Shown here: positions 41,078-49,319 of the stretch, in pieces
How positions within the stretch are numbered: position 1 is the first letter of the stretch
How the letters are laid out: every line of letters begins with the position of its first letter
Source: Candidatus Bathyarchaeota archaeon
Lineage (GTDB): Archaea > Thermoproteota > Bathyarchaeia > Bathyarchaeales > Bathyarchaeaceae
Reading direction: 5' to 3'
Assembly (NCBI GenBank): GCA_004376295.1
Contig: SOJZ01000041.1
Location: 1 to 64,000, forward strand
Length of the DNA: 64,000 nt
Program-made: the position numbers and the translations under genes
Notes under the pieces: generated by a model
Told to the model about the DNA's origin: nothing
The model's database searches: none
Seen by the model: only the letters and a program-made list of their open reading frames with translations

Positions 41078-41419
41078 CTAGTTGATCTTGCCTTTTTCAG
41101 CTAACATATCTGTAATGAGCTCTTTGATTGGCATACTGAAAAAATTACGAATTCTATCCAGAAGATTCTCGCCTTTTTTGGTTAGTGAGTAATATTTTAT
41201 TTTACGTTTACCTTTTTCGATCCATTTGCTTACGGTGAAACCGCCTTTTTCTAAATGGTGAAGAAAAGGATATACTATTCCAGGCTTCAACTTTTGCCCG
41301 GTTAGTTTAGTGAACTCCTTCATGAGCTCGTATCCAGATCTGGGCTTAACATACAAAAGCCATAATATTATTGGCTTATTAAGCCCCCGTATGAAAGCAT
41401 AAACGAAGTTTTTGACCAT
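41078..41419 (-). CDS. PadR-family regulator 2 of a tandem pair
   Basis: This 113-residue PadR protein has IILWLLYVKPRSGYELMKEFTKLTGQKLKPGIVYPFLHHLEKGGFTVSKWIEKGKRKIKYYSLTKKG, nearly the same order of residues as its neighbour at 40598-40969. It diverges from the UbiA gene, so that gene is a likely target. The two PadR genes each have their own upstream gap. Confidence 0.88.
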   Translation of the reverse strand: MVKNFVYAFIRGLNKPIILWLLYVKPRSGYELMKEFTKLTGQKLKPGIVYPFLHHLEKGGFTVSKWIEKGKRKIKYYSLTKKGENLLDRIRNFFSMPIKELITDMLAEKGKIN

Positions 41420-41565
41420 GCACTCACCAAGTAGTAAATCTTATATGTATCAAAATTTAAATGTTTTGCAATTCGTAATACGAAATCTCGGGGGCTGTTT
41501 GAACGTTTCAATATCTCAAGGCTTGCAGGGTTGATAGCTGGATCGGATGGGCCTTCAGTTTTGGT

Positions 41566-42384
41566 TTGGGAAGCACCATTTTTGACCTTCCTCCTTTTGA
41601 ACGCATTGCTATAGTTTTTACAGCTTTCCTGCTTGTTACAGCCAGCGTCTTCGTTTTAAATCAATACATTGACCGTGAAGCGGATCGAAGAAACAAAGTC
41701 AAGTCACGTCTACCTGTTGCATCTGGAAGAATAACACCACGTAATGCGTTGATTTTTTCCTTATTGCTGGTCATCCTAGGTTTAACTCTGGTTTTCGTAG
41801 TCGATGTTTATCTTTCTGCGTTGTTTCTTATATATCTCGGACTGTGGACCGCCTATTCCACTCCACCTTTCAGACTCAAGGCTCTGCCAGTTGTAGACCT
41901 CGTCGTTTCAGGTTTAGGTGCCGGGTTTCTACCATTCTTCATGGGTTTAGGAGTGACCCAGCACCTAAGCACAGACGTTTCATCAATTATGTTAGTTGCC
42001 ATACCGCTAACATTGATTCATTCAGGAGGCCACATAATTCAAGCCGTCGGAGACTATGAAGCAGACAGCGAAATGGGGATTAACACCTCCGCCGTTAAGT
42101 ATGGAAAGAAAAAAACTGTTATACTTGCTGGGCTTATGATACTTACAGCAGTTCTCTCGCCATTTGTATACTCAGCTTTTGGTTTACTCGCTTACAGACA
42201 CCTACTTTTGTTTTTCATACTTTTTCCGCTTTCCATACCTGTTGTTATGCGATATGCAGATGTGTTAAGAGATCCTTCAACAAAAAGCGTTGTTAACCTA
42301 CAGAAAACAGCTGGAAAGTACGGGACCATCGCGATAGCCGTAGTGTGGGCTTATGCAGTGTTTACAAAGATAGCTGGCTTCTAA
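41566..42384 (+). CDS. ubiA: UbiA-family prenyltransferase
   Basis: This is a protein of 272 residues from TTG, with about eight membrane helices. Motif 1 is NQYIDREADRRNKVKSRLPVASGRI (Asp-rich), and motif 2 is QAVGDYEADSEMGINTSAVKYGKKKT. Such enzymes attach prenyl chains to aromatic or phosphoglycerol acceptors, for example in archaeal ether-lipid synthesis. Conserved N-terminal sequence (YLKACRVDSWIGWAFSFGLGS) continues in frame back to 41503 without any ATG, GTG or TTG. The true start is therefore non-standard, or a frameshift exists there. It diverges from two PadR genes. Confidence 0.88.
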   Translation: MGSTIFDLPPFERIAIVFTAFLLVTASVFVLNQYIDREADRRNKVKSRLPVASGRITPRNALIFSLLLVILGLTLVFVVDVYLSALFLIYLGLWTAYSTPPFRLKALPVVDLVVSGLGAGFLPFFMGLGVTQHLSTDVSSIMLVAIPLTLIHSGGHIIQAVGDYEADSEMGINTSAVKYGKKKTVILAGLMILTAVLSPFVYSAFGLLAYRHLLLFFILFPLSIPVVMRYADVLRDPSTKSVVNLQKTAGKYGTIAIAVVWAYAVFTKIAGF

Positions 42385-42454
42385 AAGCTTAACATAGAAC
42401 GGACAAAGTGTTAATGGCTAATCTCAACGTCAAAAAAAAGCTGGGAGGTTTACG

Positions 42455-42832
42455 CTAATCGATTTCCCATCGCTTGGTAACTTTGACTATTATAAAGATT
42501 ACGAAGGCTACAATGAGAAAGGTTATCGACGCACCAACGAAGTGTCCAACTAGAAACGGACCAACTAATATCTCATCCCACTTGCCCATACCTGGAACTA
42601 ACTGTATTACCGGCATGATTAAGTCGTCAACAAGTGCTTTAACCAATTCACCGAGATAAATGCCCATAATGAAAGCTACTGCTAATCCCATGACCTTATA
42701 TTTTGAGAGGAAATCTAAGAACTCGGCCCACACCCCTTTGGGTGTTGGGGTAGGTGGAGCAGGTTTAGGTTCAACAGCTTCCCTAATCTTCTTAAGTTCT
42801 TCCAACATTTCCTTCTCAATAGAGTTTGACAC
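42455..42832 (-). CDS. mscL: Large-conductance mechanosensitive channel-like protein (MscL)
   Basis: This 125-residue protein has a charged N-terminal helix with a Pro-rich linker (EPKPAPPTPTPKG). Two membrane helices follow: KVMGLAVAFIMGIYLGELVKALVDDLIMPVIQL and VGHFVGASITFLIVAFVIFIIVKV. The first contains the MscL pore pattern AxAFIxGxxxxxxVxxLVxDxIMP. It protects against osmotic downshock. The cytoplasmic bundle lies at the N-terminus rather than the C-terminus. Confidence 0.85.
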   Translation of the reverse strand: MSNSIEKEMLEELKKIREAVEPKPAPPTPTPKGVWAEFLDFLSKYKVMGLAVAFIMGIYLGELVKALVDDLIMPVIQLVPGMGKWDEILVGPFLVGHFVGASITFLIVAFVIFIIVKVTKRWEID

Positions 42833-42935
42833 TTAATTCCCTCAAAACTATCTTTTCGATCCATGTTCAGTTTTAAATGTTTCGAAAAAAGAAACCTATA
42901 GAACGTGAAAAAGTTTGAAATGACAATTGCACAAA

Positions 42936-43253
42936 CTAAATGATATTTTCCAACTCGAAAGCCATGAACTCATCTGCATCTGGGTAAAGTTCTCTCGTTG
43001 CCCTAACAGCTTCAAACACGGTTGAGGCTTCAGGAAATATTCGCTTATAGTTTACATCTTTAAAGATTCTCGCTAGTGATCCCCTATGAACCTTCGTGAT
43101 CCTCTTTCTAAGAAGGTTTTTTCCACATTGAATAGTAGCTATGTCTCCTACCTTGCTGTTTTTCCATTGAGGCTTGACTGCTCTCAAATCCACATCTCTC
43201 TTGCCAAACCTGCACGAGTCAAAAGCTTCTTTCTTCACCATGAATAAAGGCAT
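42936..43253 (-). CDS. ASCH/PUA-like domain protein
   Basis: This 105-residue protein has FDSCRFGKRDVDLRAVKPQWKNSKVGDIATIQCGKNLLRKRITKVHRG and then FMAFELENI. This is the ASCH beta-barrel layout (GxKxxE-like early strand, VGD turn, V.xV strand). The fold binds RNA or modified bases. Function unknown. Single gene. Confidence 0.7.
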   Translation of the reverse strand: MPLFMVKKEAFDSCRFGKRDVDLRAVKPQWKNSKVGDIATIQCGKNLLRKRITKVHRGSLARIFKDVNYKRIFPEASTVFEAVRATRELYPDADEFMAFELENII

Positions 43254-43448
43254 AACATCACAATTTTCATTATAGCATTTACTCTTTGAAAGTCTTGTGC
43301 ATCATTCAAATATCTTAGGAACTATAGTTCATCTAGAAATTCAATTGAACTTGGAAGAGGAAGTAACCATCTTAGTGGCAGAAACTAAATATACATAGTT
43401 ACTCACACGCTTACTGCTTATAATAAGCATGAGTTATGGGATCCTAAA

Positions 43449-44162
43449 ATGGGAACAAACAGGCAAGGAAAGGGTATCCATCTCGGAATAATACCTGACG
43501 GCAGCAGGCGTTGGGCCAAGATGAAGAGAATCAAGAATTACGATGGTAGACAGTCAGGAGAGATAATGGACAAGATAGTGAGGCATGTATTTGATAAACA
43601 TCCCGAGGTGAGCGACCTCTCAATATGGGCGCTCTCAACCGAGAATATGGAAAGAGCTGAAGAAGACAAAGAGCTTATTTACAGGCTGCTGAAAAGGAAG
43701 ATGAAAGACCTGCTGTGCTCCCCCGAAACCCACGAACAGAACATAAAGGTTAACATAGTCGGGTCGAGATTGGGAGAAATGCCGCCGGACATAAGGGAGC
43801 TGGCGCAAGCTATCGTCTTGGAGACAAAGGATCATAAAGGCGGGACACTCAACATATGTATAGGATATGGCGGAAGGGAAGAAATACTCAACGCTGTCAT
43901 GGAGGCGTCCAAATGGCTCAGAAAGAAAACCTTGATAGAAAAACTACACCAGAACGTCTTCGAGCGATTTCTGCTTATACCCAAACCGCTGGATATAATG
44001 ATTAGGACAGGTGGAGAGAAGAGGCTTTCCGGATTCATGCTTTACCAGATTGAGTACGCCGAGCTGTTTTTCACGGACACCCTGTGGCCCGACTTCACCA
44101 CAGGCGAGCTTGACAAGATAATGAAAGAGTTCTCAGAAAGAAACAGGCGGTTTGGCAGATAG
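43449..44162 (+). CDS. uppS: cis-Prenyltransferase (polyprenyl diphosphate synthase)
   Basis: This 237-residue protein has GIIPDGSRRWAKMKRIKNYDGRQSG (catalytic Asp in PDGSRRWA), LSIWALSTENMERAEED and LNICIGYGGREEILNA. The IMIRTGGEKRLSGFMLYQIEYAELFFTDTLWPDF end follows. It makes the long polyprenyl diphosphate that becomes the dolichol-type glycan carrier. Codon choice (many AGG, ATA) looks a little different from neighbours. A transfer event is possible but not shown. Confidence 0.92.
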   Translation: MGTNRQGKGIHLGIIPDGSRRWAKMKRIKNYDGRQSGEIMDKIVRHVFDKHPEVSDLSIWALSTENMERAEEDKELIYRLLKRKMKDLLCSPETHEQNIKVNIVGSRLGEMPPDIRELAQAIVLETKDHKGGTLNICIGYGGREEILNAVMEASKWLRKKTLIEKLHQNVFERFLLIPKPLDIMIRTGGEKRLSGFMLYQIEYAELFFTDTLWPDFTTGELDKIMKEFSERNRRFGR

Positions 44163-44293
44163 CTGAGTTTCATTTCTTTTTATCTGCACACATGGGTTGA
44201 GTATGCACGCGCATTATGGATATTCCGTGTTTTATTCGTATATATTTGGGTCATATAGTAGACATCGGTAGAAGTCTGCGAGTTTATGTTCTA

Positions 44294-44785
44294 TCAGCTC
44301 TCTTTAAGCTGATCCATCAACCTTACGCCATGGTTCACACACCACTCGACAAACTTGGAACAAACCTTATCCTGCACCTTTTGAGAACGAAATCTAAGAC
44401 GCTCCTCCTCAACCCTCAGATCAGTCCCAATCAAATCCCTACAAGAACTCGAACCAAACCCCCTCTCAAATTCCCCAATCATCCTCGAAACCAAATCATA
44501 GGCCCTATACTTCCGCTCCAAATCATCAGCCCTACGATGCCAAACCATCAATCCAACAGCCTTCACAGCCCCACTCAAAGCCCCACAAGTCCCACCTGAT
44601 CTACCAATTCCGCCACCAAAACCAGTCGCAACAGAAGGAACAGCCCTACCACAAGACCTACCCAGCTTCCCCATCCTCTCACACAAGACAGCCAAAACAG
44701 CCTCAGCACAGTTAAAACCCGAACTAAACAACATGACAGCCCTGTCAGCTTCATTGGCAATACCCCTCTCCAAACCTATCACCAT
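44294..44785 (-). CDS. C_GCAxxG_C_C-family redox protein
   Basis: This 163-residue protein has FNCAEAVLAVLCERMG, then GFGGGIGRSGGTCGALSGAVKAVGL, then SSCRDLIGTDL and DKVCSKFVEWC. That is the cysteine order of the C-GCAxxG-C-C family. Members are thought to bind a metal cluster or redox centre. Partner genes are not obvious. Confidence 0.85.
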   Translation of the reverse strand: MVIGLERGIANEADRAVMLFSSGFNCAEAVLAVLCERMGKLGRSCGRAVPSVATGFGGGIGRSGGTCGALSGAVKAVGLMVWHRRADDLERKYRAYDLVSRMIGEFERGFGSSSCRDLIGTDLRVEEERLRFRSQKVQDKVCSKFVEWCVNHGVRLMDQLKES

Positions 44786-44897
44786 CCAACAAACCTTAAT
44801 TACGCCAAAACAATAAAACTTTTCACCGAAAACTCACATAATCAAAGCGTAAACAGAGCCTTCAGCAGGTTTAGAAACAAAATCCAAACCACAAATC

Positions 44898-44927
44898 TGA
44901 CACAAGCCACGACCCCCTAGGTAGGGG
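44898..44927 (+). repeat. Dispersed repeat, copy E (5' block)
   Basis: TGACACAAGCCACGACCCC followed by CTAGGTAGGGG matches the minus strand of 48411-48437 almost exactly. The downstream GTCTA block is absent here. Confidence 0.6.
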
Positions 44928-44990
44928 AACTCGTTAAGGACCCTGCGCGTTTACAACATCATATGAAAACCTGCATTCTCTGATACAGCC

Positions 44991-45070
44991 GCCATCTTTT
45001 CCTATCTTTTCGTATCTTTTTCTATCTTTCTGTATCTTTTCCTATCTTTTCCCATCTATTCCTATCGTGG
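44991..45070 (+). repeat. 10-bp tandem array, eight units
   Basis: The units follow the pattern NNTATCTTTT at exact 10-bp spacing (GCCATCTTTT, CCTATCTTTT, CGTATCTTTT and so on). On the opposite strand this reads AGATANGAAA. The period equals about one helical turn, so runs of A/T are in phase. A related array is at 59243-59342. Confidence 0.8.
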
Positions 45071-45130
45071 GGTAAACCGTTTTCAAGCTTATTTTCAAAA
45101 AACCAACCAAAAACAAGCTCTGTGAAAAAC

Positions 45131-45183
45131 TAAAAAAATTATAGGGGGGTCTATAAGAGAGAGACTAACGCAAATAACGTGAC
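45131..45183 (+). repeat. Dispersed intergenic module, copy B
   Basis: AAATTATAGGGGGGTCTATAAG, with GAGAGAGAC and then CGCAAATAACGTGAC, ends 85 bases before psmB. The TCTATAAG part could act as TATA box in this copy. Confidence 0.65.
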
Positions 45184-45267
45184 AACACACACAGAAAACA
45201 CATCTATTCCTAACAAGGCAACTTCTCACAAACCACCACAAAGACAAAAAAATAACGTAAAGTTTTT

Positions 45268-45987
45268 ATGCAAACACGCTATGAATACATTTCTCTCACT
45301 TCTCCCGAGAAAATCTCTTGGGAACAATTAATTATCCGGGAGGAACAAAAAACGTATCAAAATCCAGATCGTCCAACACTAAAAGGAACAACAACAATAG
45401 GAGTAATCTGCAAAGACGGAGTCATCCTAGCATCAGACACCCGCGTAACAATGGGATACTTCGTAGCCCACAAAAAAGGAAAAAAAGTATACAGAATCGA
45501 CAACCACCTAGCAATGACCATCTCAGGAAGCGTCGCCGACGCACAACGAACAGTAGACATCCTCAAAGCAAACGCACAACTATACAAACTAAACACCAGA
45601 CGCCCAATACCAATAAACTCAGCAGCCAGACTCATCGCAAACCTTCTGTTCTCAGCCCGCCTAGCCCCACTGATAGCCCAAGTCCTCATCGGAGGCATCG
45701 ACGACACAGGACCACACATATTCTCGTTAGACCCCTTCGGCAGCCTCACCGAAGAAAAATGCGTCGCCACCGGTTCAGGCTCGCCCATAGCCTACGGAGT
45801 ACTGGAAGACAAATACAAAGAAAATATGACAATCAAGGATCTCCTATCTGTAGTCGTGCGTGCCGTTGACTCAGCTATGAAAAGAGACGCTGCAAGCGGA
45901 GACAGCTTCGACGTAGCAATCATAGACGAGAAAGGATTTCACGAATTAAACGATGAAGAAAAAGGAAACATTCTAGGAGGCTCGTGA
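45268..45987 (+). CDS. psmB: 20S proteasome beta subunit
   Basis: This 239-residue protein has a propeptide of about 40 residues that ends LKG before Thr41 of TTTIGVICKDGVILASDTRVTMG. The mature protein thus has an N-terminal Thr nucleophile. Other core residues are seen in HLAMTISGSVADAQ, GSGSPIAYGVLEDKY and AVDSAMKRDAASGDSFDVAII. It forms the proteolytic beta rings. The next gene encodes aCPSF1, 16 bases away, an arrangement I associate with several archaea. Confidence 0.95.
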   Translation: MQTRYEYISLTSPEKISWEQLIIREEQKTYQNPDRPTLKGTTTIGVICKDGVILASDTRVTMGYFVAHKKGKKVYRIDNHLAMTISGSVADAQRTVDILKANAQLYKLNTRRPIPINSAARLIANLLFSARLAPLIAQVLIGGIDDTGPHIFSLDPFGSLTEEKCVATGSGSPIAYGVLEDKYKENMTIKDLLSVVVRAVDSAMKRDAASGDSFDVAIIDEKGFHELNDEEKGNILGGS

Positions 45988-46003
45988 GGAGCGATAAAGA
46001 AGC

Positions 46004-47920
46004 GTGCCAGCACTCGACAAAACAAAAGTAGAAATCAGCAAATCCATACTAGAACGCGTTCCTAAAGAAGCAGAAATCACACGAATAGAATTTGAAGGCC
46101 CAGCTCTAGCGGTTTACACAAAAAAGCCCGAAGTTCTCATCGAACAAAGTTACATAATCGCAGACATTGTCAACCTGATCAGAAAACGAATCGTTGTACG
46201 TTCCGACCCATCGGTTAGACTGCCAGAGAAAGACACAGAAAGAATCATACAAGAAGTAGTTCCTTCGGAAGCACAAATTTCAGAAATGAGTTTTGATCCC
46301 AGCCTCGGCGAGGTTATTATCGAAGCCGAAAAGCCCGGCTTGGTCATTGGAAAAAACGGGGTTACCCTACAAGAGATCATAAAACAGTCACGATGGAGAC
46401 CCCGCGTTCTAAGGAGTCCTCCAATACCATCCAAAATCATGGCCCACATGCGACATTATCTCCACACCGAAAGCAAGGAACGAGAAAGAATACTCCGTAC
46501 AGTGGGCGAAAGGATTTTCAGACCAACAGTTTACGGAGTCGGAGACATCCGAATCTCTGCATTAGGTGGCTTTCAACAGGTGGGAAGATCTTCCAGCCTT
46601 GTACAAACAAGAGAAAGCCAAGTCCTACTGGATTGTGGCATAAACCCAGGCTCCTCAAATTCGCTCTTAACCTTCCCAAGACTCGACGCACCTCAGTTTG
46701 ATTTAGACACGTTAGATGCTGTTGTAATAAGTCACTCACATCTAGATCACTGCGGCTTCCTTCCATTTCTTTTTAAATATGGATATGATGGTCCGGTTTA
46801 TTGTTCAGCGCCCACATCAAATCTAATGACTTTGCTCCAATTAGACTATCTTGACGTAGCGAGTAAACAAGGGGTGATGCCGCCATACGATCAAAGAGAT
46901 GTACGGCAAACCGTGTTACACACCATCCCACTGCGATACGGCGCCGTAACTGACATAGCTCCAGATGTTCGTTTAACCCTTCACAACGCTGGACACATTT
47001 TGGGTTCATCGATCGTTCATTTGCATATTGGAGAAGGTTTGCATAACATCGTCTATACTGGCGATTACAAATACGGGAAAACGATGCTTCTTGAACCTGC
47101 GGTCGCAGAGTTTCCCAGAGTAGAGACGATATTAACTGAAAGCACGTATGGAGCTCCACAAGATGTAATGCCATCTAGAGTCGAAGTTGAAGAAAAACTT
47201 ACGGCGGTCATAAATAGCACTTTAGACAGGGGAGGCAAAGTTTTAATCCCAGTTCCAGCAGTCGGCAGAGCTCAGGAGATTATGCTGGTCATTGATGGGT
47301 ATATGCGGCGAGGACTGATGAGGGAAGCGCCCGTGTTTATTGAGGGTATGATTTCTGAGGCAACTGCTATCCACACGGCTTATCCAGAGTATTTGGCAAG
47401 GGAAGTGCGAAACAGCATTCTGCATGAGGGCGTTAACCCGTTTCAATCGGATTATTTCACCCTTGTGGAGCATCCCAGTGCCCGAGAAGAAATTGTGGAC
47501 GGAAAGCAATGCATTATCATAGCAACTTCAGGTATGCTTGAGGGTGGACCAGTGATAGATTACTTTAAGCGTTTGGCATCAGATAAACGTAATACAATAA
47601 TTTTTGTGAGTTATCAAATTGAGGGAACACGAGGGCGTAGGGTGCAAAAGGGTCTGGCAGAAACGCCTATAATAAATAATGAAGGAAGAATTGAAATCAT
47701 AAAATCAAATATGAAGGCTGAAACTATTAATGGGTTTTCTGGGCATTCCGATAGGAGGCAGATCATTAATTACATTCGCCGAGTCACGCCGAAACTTGAG
47801 AGAATAATTGTGTGCCATGGCGAGAGAACAAAATGTTTGGGCCTGGCAAACTTTTTCCGGAGAAGGTATAATATTGAAACGTTAGTGCCAGAGGTCTTAG
47901 AAACTGTCAAGCTGCGGTAG
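46004..47920 (+). CDS. aCPSF1/FttA: KH-domain MBL/beta-CASP ribonuclease, transcription terminator
   Basis: This 638-residue protein has two N-terminal KH-like domains (PGLVIGKNGVTLQEI at 111-125). The MBL domain has SHSHLDHCGFLP (His244, His246, Asp248, His249), then NAGHILGSS and YTGDYKYG. The beta-CASP domain has LIPVPAVGRAQEIM, ATSGMLEGGP and GFSGHSDRRQ. It cleaves nascent RNA 3' ends and ends transcription in archaea. GTG start. It follows psmB closely. Its 3' end overlaps the convergent sepF by 14 bases. Confidence 0.95.
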   Translation: MPALDKTKVEISKSILERVPKEAEITRIEFEGPALAVYTKKPEVLIEQSYIIADIVNLIRKRIVVRSDPSVRLPEKDTERIIQEVVPSEAQISEMSFDPSLGEVIIEAEKPGLVIGKNGVTLQEIIKQSRWRPRVLRSPPIPSKIMAHMRHYLHTESKERERILRTVGERIFRPTVYGVGDIRISALGGFQQVGRSSSLVQTRESQVLLDCGINPGSSNSLLTFPRLDAPQFDLDTLDAVVISHSHLDHCGFLPFLFKYGYDGPVYCSAPTSNLMTLLQLDYLDVASKQGVMPPYDQRDVRQTVLHTIPLRYGAVTDIAPDVRLTLHNAGHILGSSIVHLHIGEGLHNIVYTGDYKYGKTMLLEPAVAEFPRVETILTESTYGAPQDVMPSRVEVEEKLTAVINSTLDRGGKVLIPVPAVGRAQEIMLVIDGYMRRGLMREAPVFIEGMISEATAIHTAYPEYLAREVRNSILHEGVNPFQSDYFTLVEHPSAREEIVDGKQCIIIATSGMLEGGPVIDYFKRLASDKRNTIIFVSYQIEGTRGRRVQKGLAETPIINNEGRIEIIKSNMKAETINGFSGHSDRRQIINYIRRVTPKLERIIVCHGERTKCLGLANFFRRRYNIETLVPEVLETVKLR

Positions 47921-48287
47921 GCGTTTCCTCTTCGGAGACAGCAGTTTTTTCTCGCCATATTCGAACGAAGGGGGGAGTGATGACGACGCGTTCTTCGCCT
48001 AGTCGGGCTATGTCTCCTCCTACTGATTCAGTGAATTTGCATAGCTCGTTTACTGCGCGTTTGATGTCTTCGATGCTCTTTTTTGCGAGTGGGCTAACTC
48101 TTAGGATGAGGATGTTTCCTGATTTGACTTCGCGTTTGACTGTGTCTACGTCGTCAAGGTTGCGTAGAGGTAGGGCTCTTAGGTAAACTTTGGCGGGAAG
48201 ACCTGTGGAAGGAGTTTGTTCGGTTAGTTTTTCGGTTCTCTTGATTCTGTCGACAAATTTGTCGATTGCTTTTCCAAAACTTGACAA
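47907..48287 (-). CDS. sepF: SepF-like cell-division protein
   Basis: This 126-residue protein has the SepF core VYLRALPLRNLDDVDTVKREVKSGNILILRVSPLAKKSIEDIKRAVNELCKFTESVGGDIARLGEERVVITP. The N-terminal SSFGKAIDKFVDRI can form the membrane-targeting amphipathic helix. SepF anchors FtsZ at mid-cell. The upstream region holds dispersed-module copy C in the same orientation. Confidence 0.92.
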   Translation of the reverse strand: MSSFGKAIDKFVDRIKRTEKLTEQTPSTGLPAKVYLRALPLRNLDDVDTVKREVKSGNILILRVSPLAKKSIEDIKRAVNELCKFTESVGGDIARLGEERVVITPPFVRIWREKTAVSEEETPTAA

Positions 48288-48597
48288 GTTTATTTCTCCT
48301 CATCTAGTTTGGTTGTGGCTTGGAGTTTAAGTTTTTCCTTTTTTCGGCATTTAAGCATGTGTGTATGTTTGTCACGTTATTTGCACTAGTCTCTCTCTTT
48401 CTAGACCCCCCTACCTAGGGGGGTCGCGGCTTGTGTCAAAGTTGTTTTTTGTGTTTCGGTTCTATCTCTAAGCGTTGTGGATGTTCTGTCTAGGTGGTGA
48501 TCTATGTGAGATTTGTATGATAGCGTGGGCTTTTGGGACGTGAAATACTAGTTTGACGATAACATATAATGCGCATTCTGAATTGAACTTGTGGAGT
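48288..48597. other. Intergenic region upstream of sepF with module copy C
   Basis: No gene is seen. The region holds dispersed-module copy C (48371-48437), reading toward sepF on the minus strand, about 85 bases from its ATG. Confidence 0.55.
48371..48437 (-). repeat. Dispersed intergenic module, copy C (longest)
   Basis: Read on the minus strand: TGACACAAGCCGCGACCCC, CCTAGGTAGGGGGG, TCTAGAAAGAGAGAGAC, TAGTGCAAATAACGTGAC. It joins the blocks seen singly in copies E and B, so it shows the full module. Confidence 0.7.
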
Positions 48598-49053
48598 CTA
48601 AGCTTGTTGTTCTCCGAAAATAAACTCGCAGTGTTTGTCTCCTTTTCCAGCGCATTTTTCCTCGGTTACAATGATTGTTTTCTTGAACAGTTCTGAGAGA
48701 AAACCCGCTATGAAACCTCTGAAGAAATGGCAACTTGGCTGATTCGTTTTGCGAGCCATTGCCTCAAATGAGTCGTCTATTATTACTCGTCCGGACCCGT
48801 TTTTGAGGTCAACTTCTTGGAAAGACATTTTTCCCCAGTTCTCTTCTTTTTTCAATGAGGAAAGATAGTTGAGTGCCTCTTCTTTTTTGTTAAATTCTTT
48901 TTTTGTTTTTTGGTATAAGTGTACGCCGCATTTTATTGCCGTTGTGTATAGTATCGCTGAAGTTGCGGAAGGAGAGAAAATGAGTTCTAGGGCATTTTCT
49001 ATTTGACCGAACGTTTCGAACTGGAACGTGAAATTTCCTTCTCTTGCTTTCAA
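48598..49053 (-). CDS. V4R (4-vinyl-reductase-like) domain protein
   Basis: This 151-residue protein has an alpha/beta N-terminal part and the V4R end GFIAGFLSELFKKTIIVTEEKCAGKGDKHCEFIF. Two Cys and a His lie in the usual metal/ligand positions. V4R domains bind small hydrophobic or tetrapyrrole-like molecules and often act as sensors. No partner domain or nearby regulator gene is evident. Confidence 0.8.
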   Translation of the reverse strand: MKAREGNFTFQFETFGQIENALELIFSPSATSAILYTTAIKCGVHLYQKTKKEFNKKEEALNYLSSLKKEENWGKMSFQEVDLKNGSGRVIIDDSFEAMARKTNQPSCHFFRGFIAGFLSELFKKTIIVTEEKCAGKGDKHCEFIFGEQQA

Positions 49054-49319
49054 ATTACGTGTTCACCTTTGTGTTTGCCAATATGAAATTATGGTTAATG
49101 CTATGTGAGTATATAATTTTTGAGAGTAAACGACATTGTCTGATTCTGAATTCGATTTTGTCTTATGCGTTCAGATATTGACGGAATAATTGTAAAATCC
49201 TTATCCTGACCTTTAGTTAAACTGCTGTCCAGCTTCTGATGATTTTCCTCTGATGAATTCTTCTTGAAAGCAAAAATTTTTTAGTTTCTGTTTAGACTAA
49301 GCAAGTTGTTGTGATAAAG

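Larger units (their letters stand above)
44786..45267. other. Composite regulatory region upstream of psmB
   Basis: About 480 bases without a gene hold, in order, copy E of a dispersed repeat (44898-44927), a 10-bp-periodic pyrimidine array (44991-45070), copy B of the GGGGGGTCTA/CGCAAATAACGTGAC module (45131-45183) and a partial AAATAACGTAA at about 45250. Array and module B recur together, in the same order, upstream of the methylmalonyl-CoA mutase operon. Confidence 0.65.

Noticed and set aside
45318-45869. 183-residue basic ORF overlapping psmB
   Set aside because: It is an alternate-frame shadow of the proteasome gene with low-complexity Arg/Asn/Pro composition.
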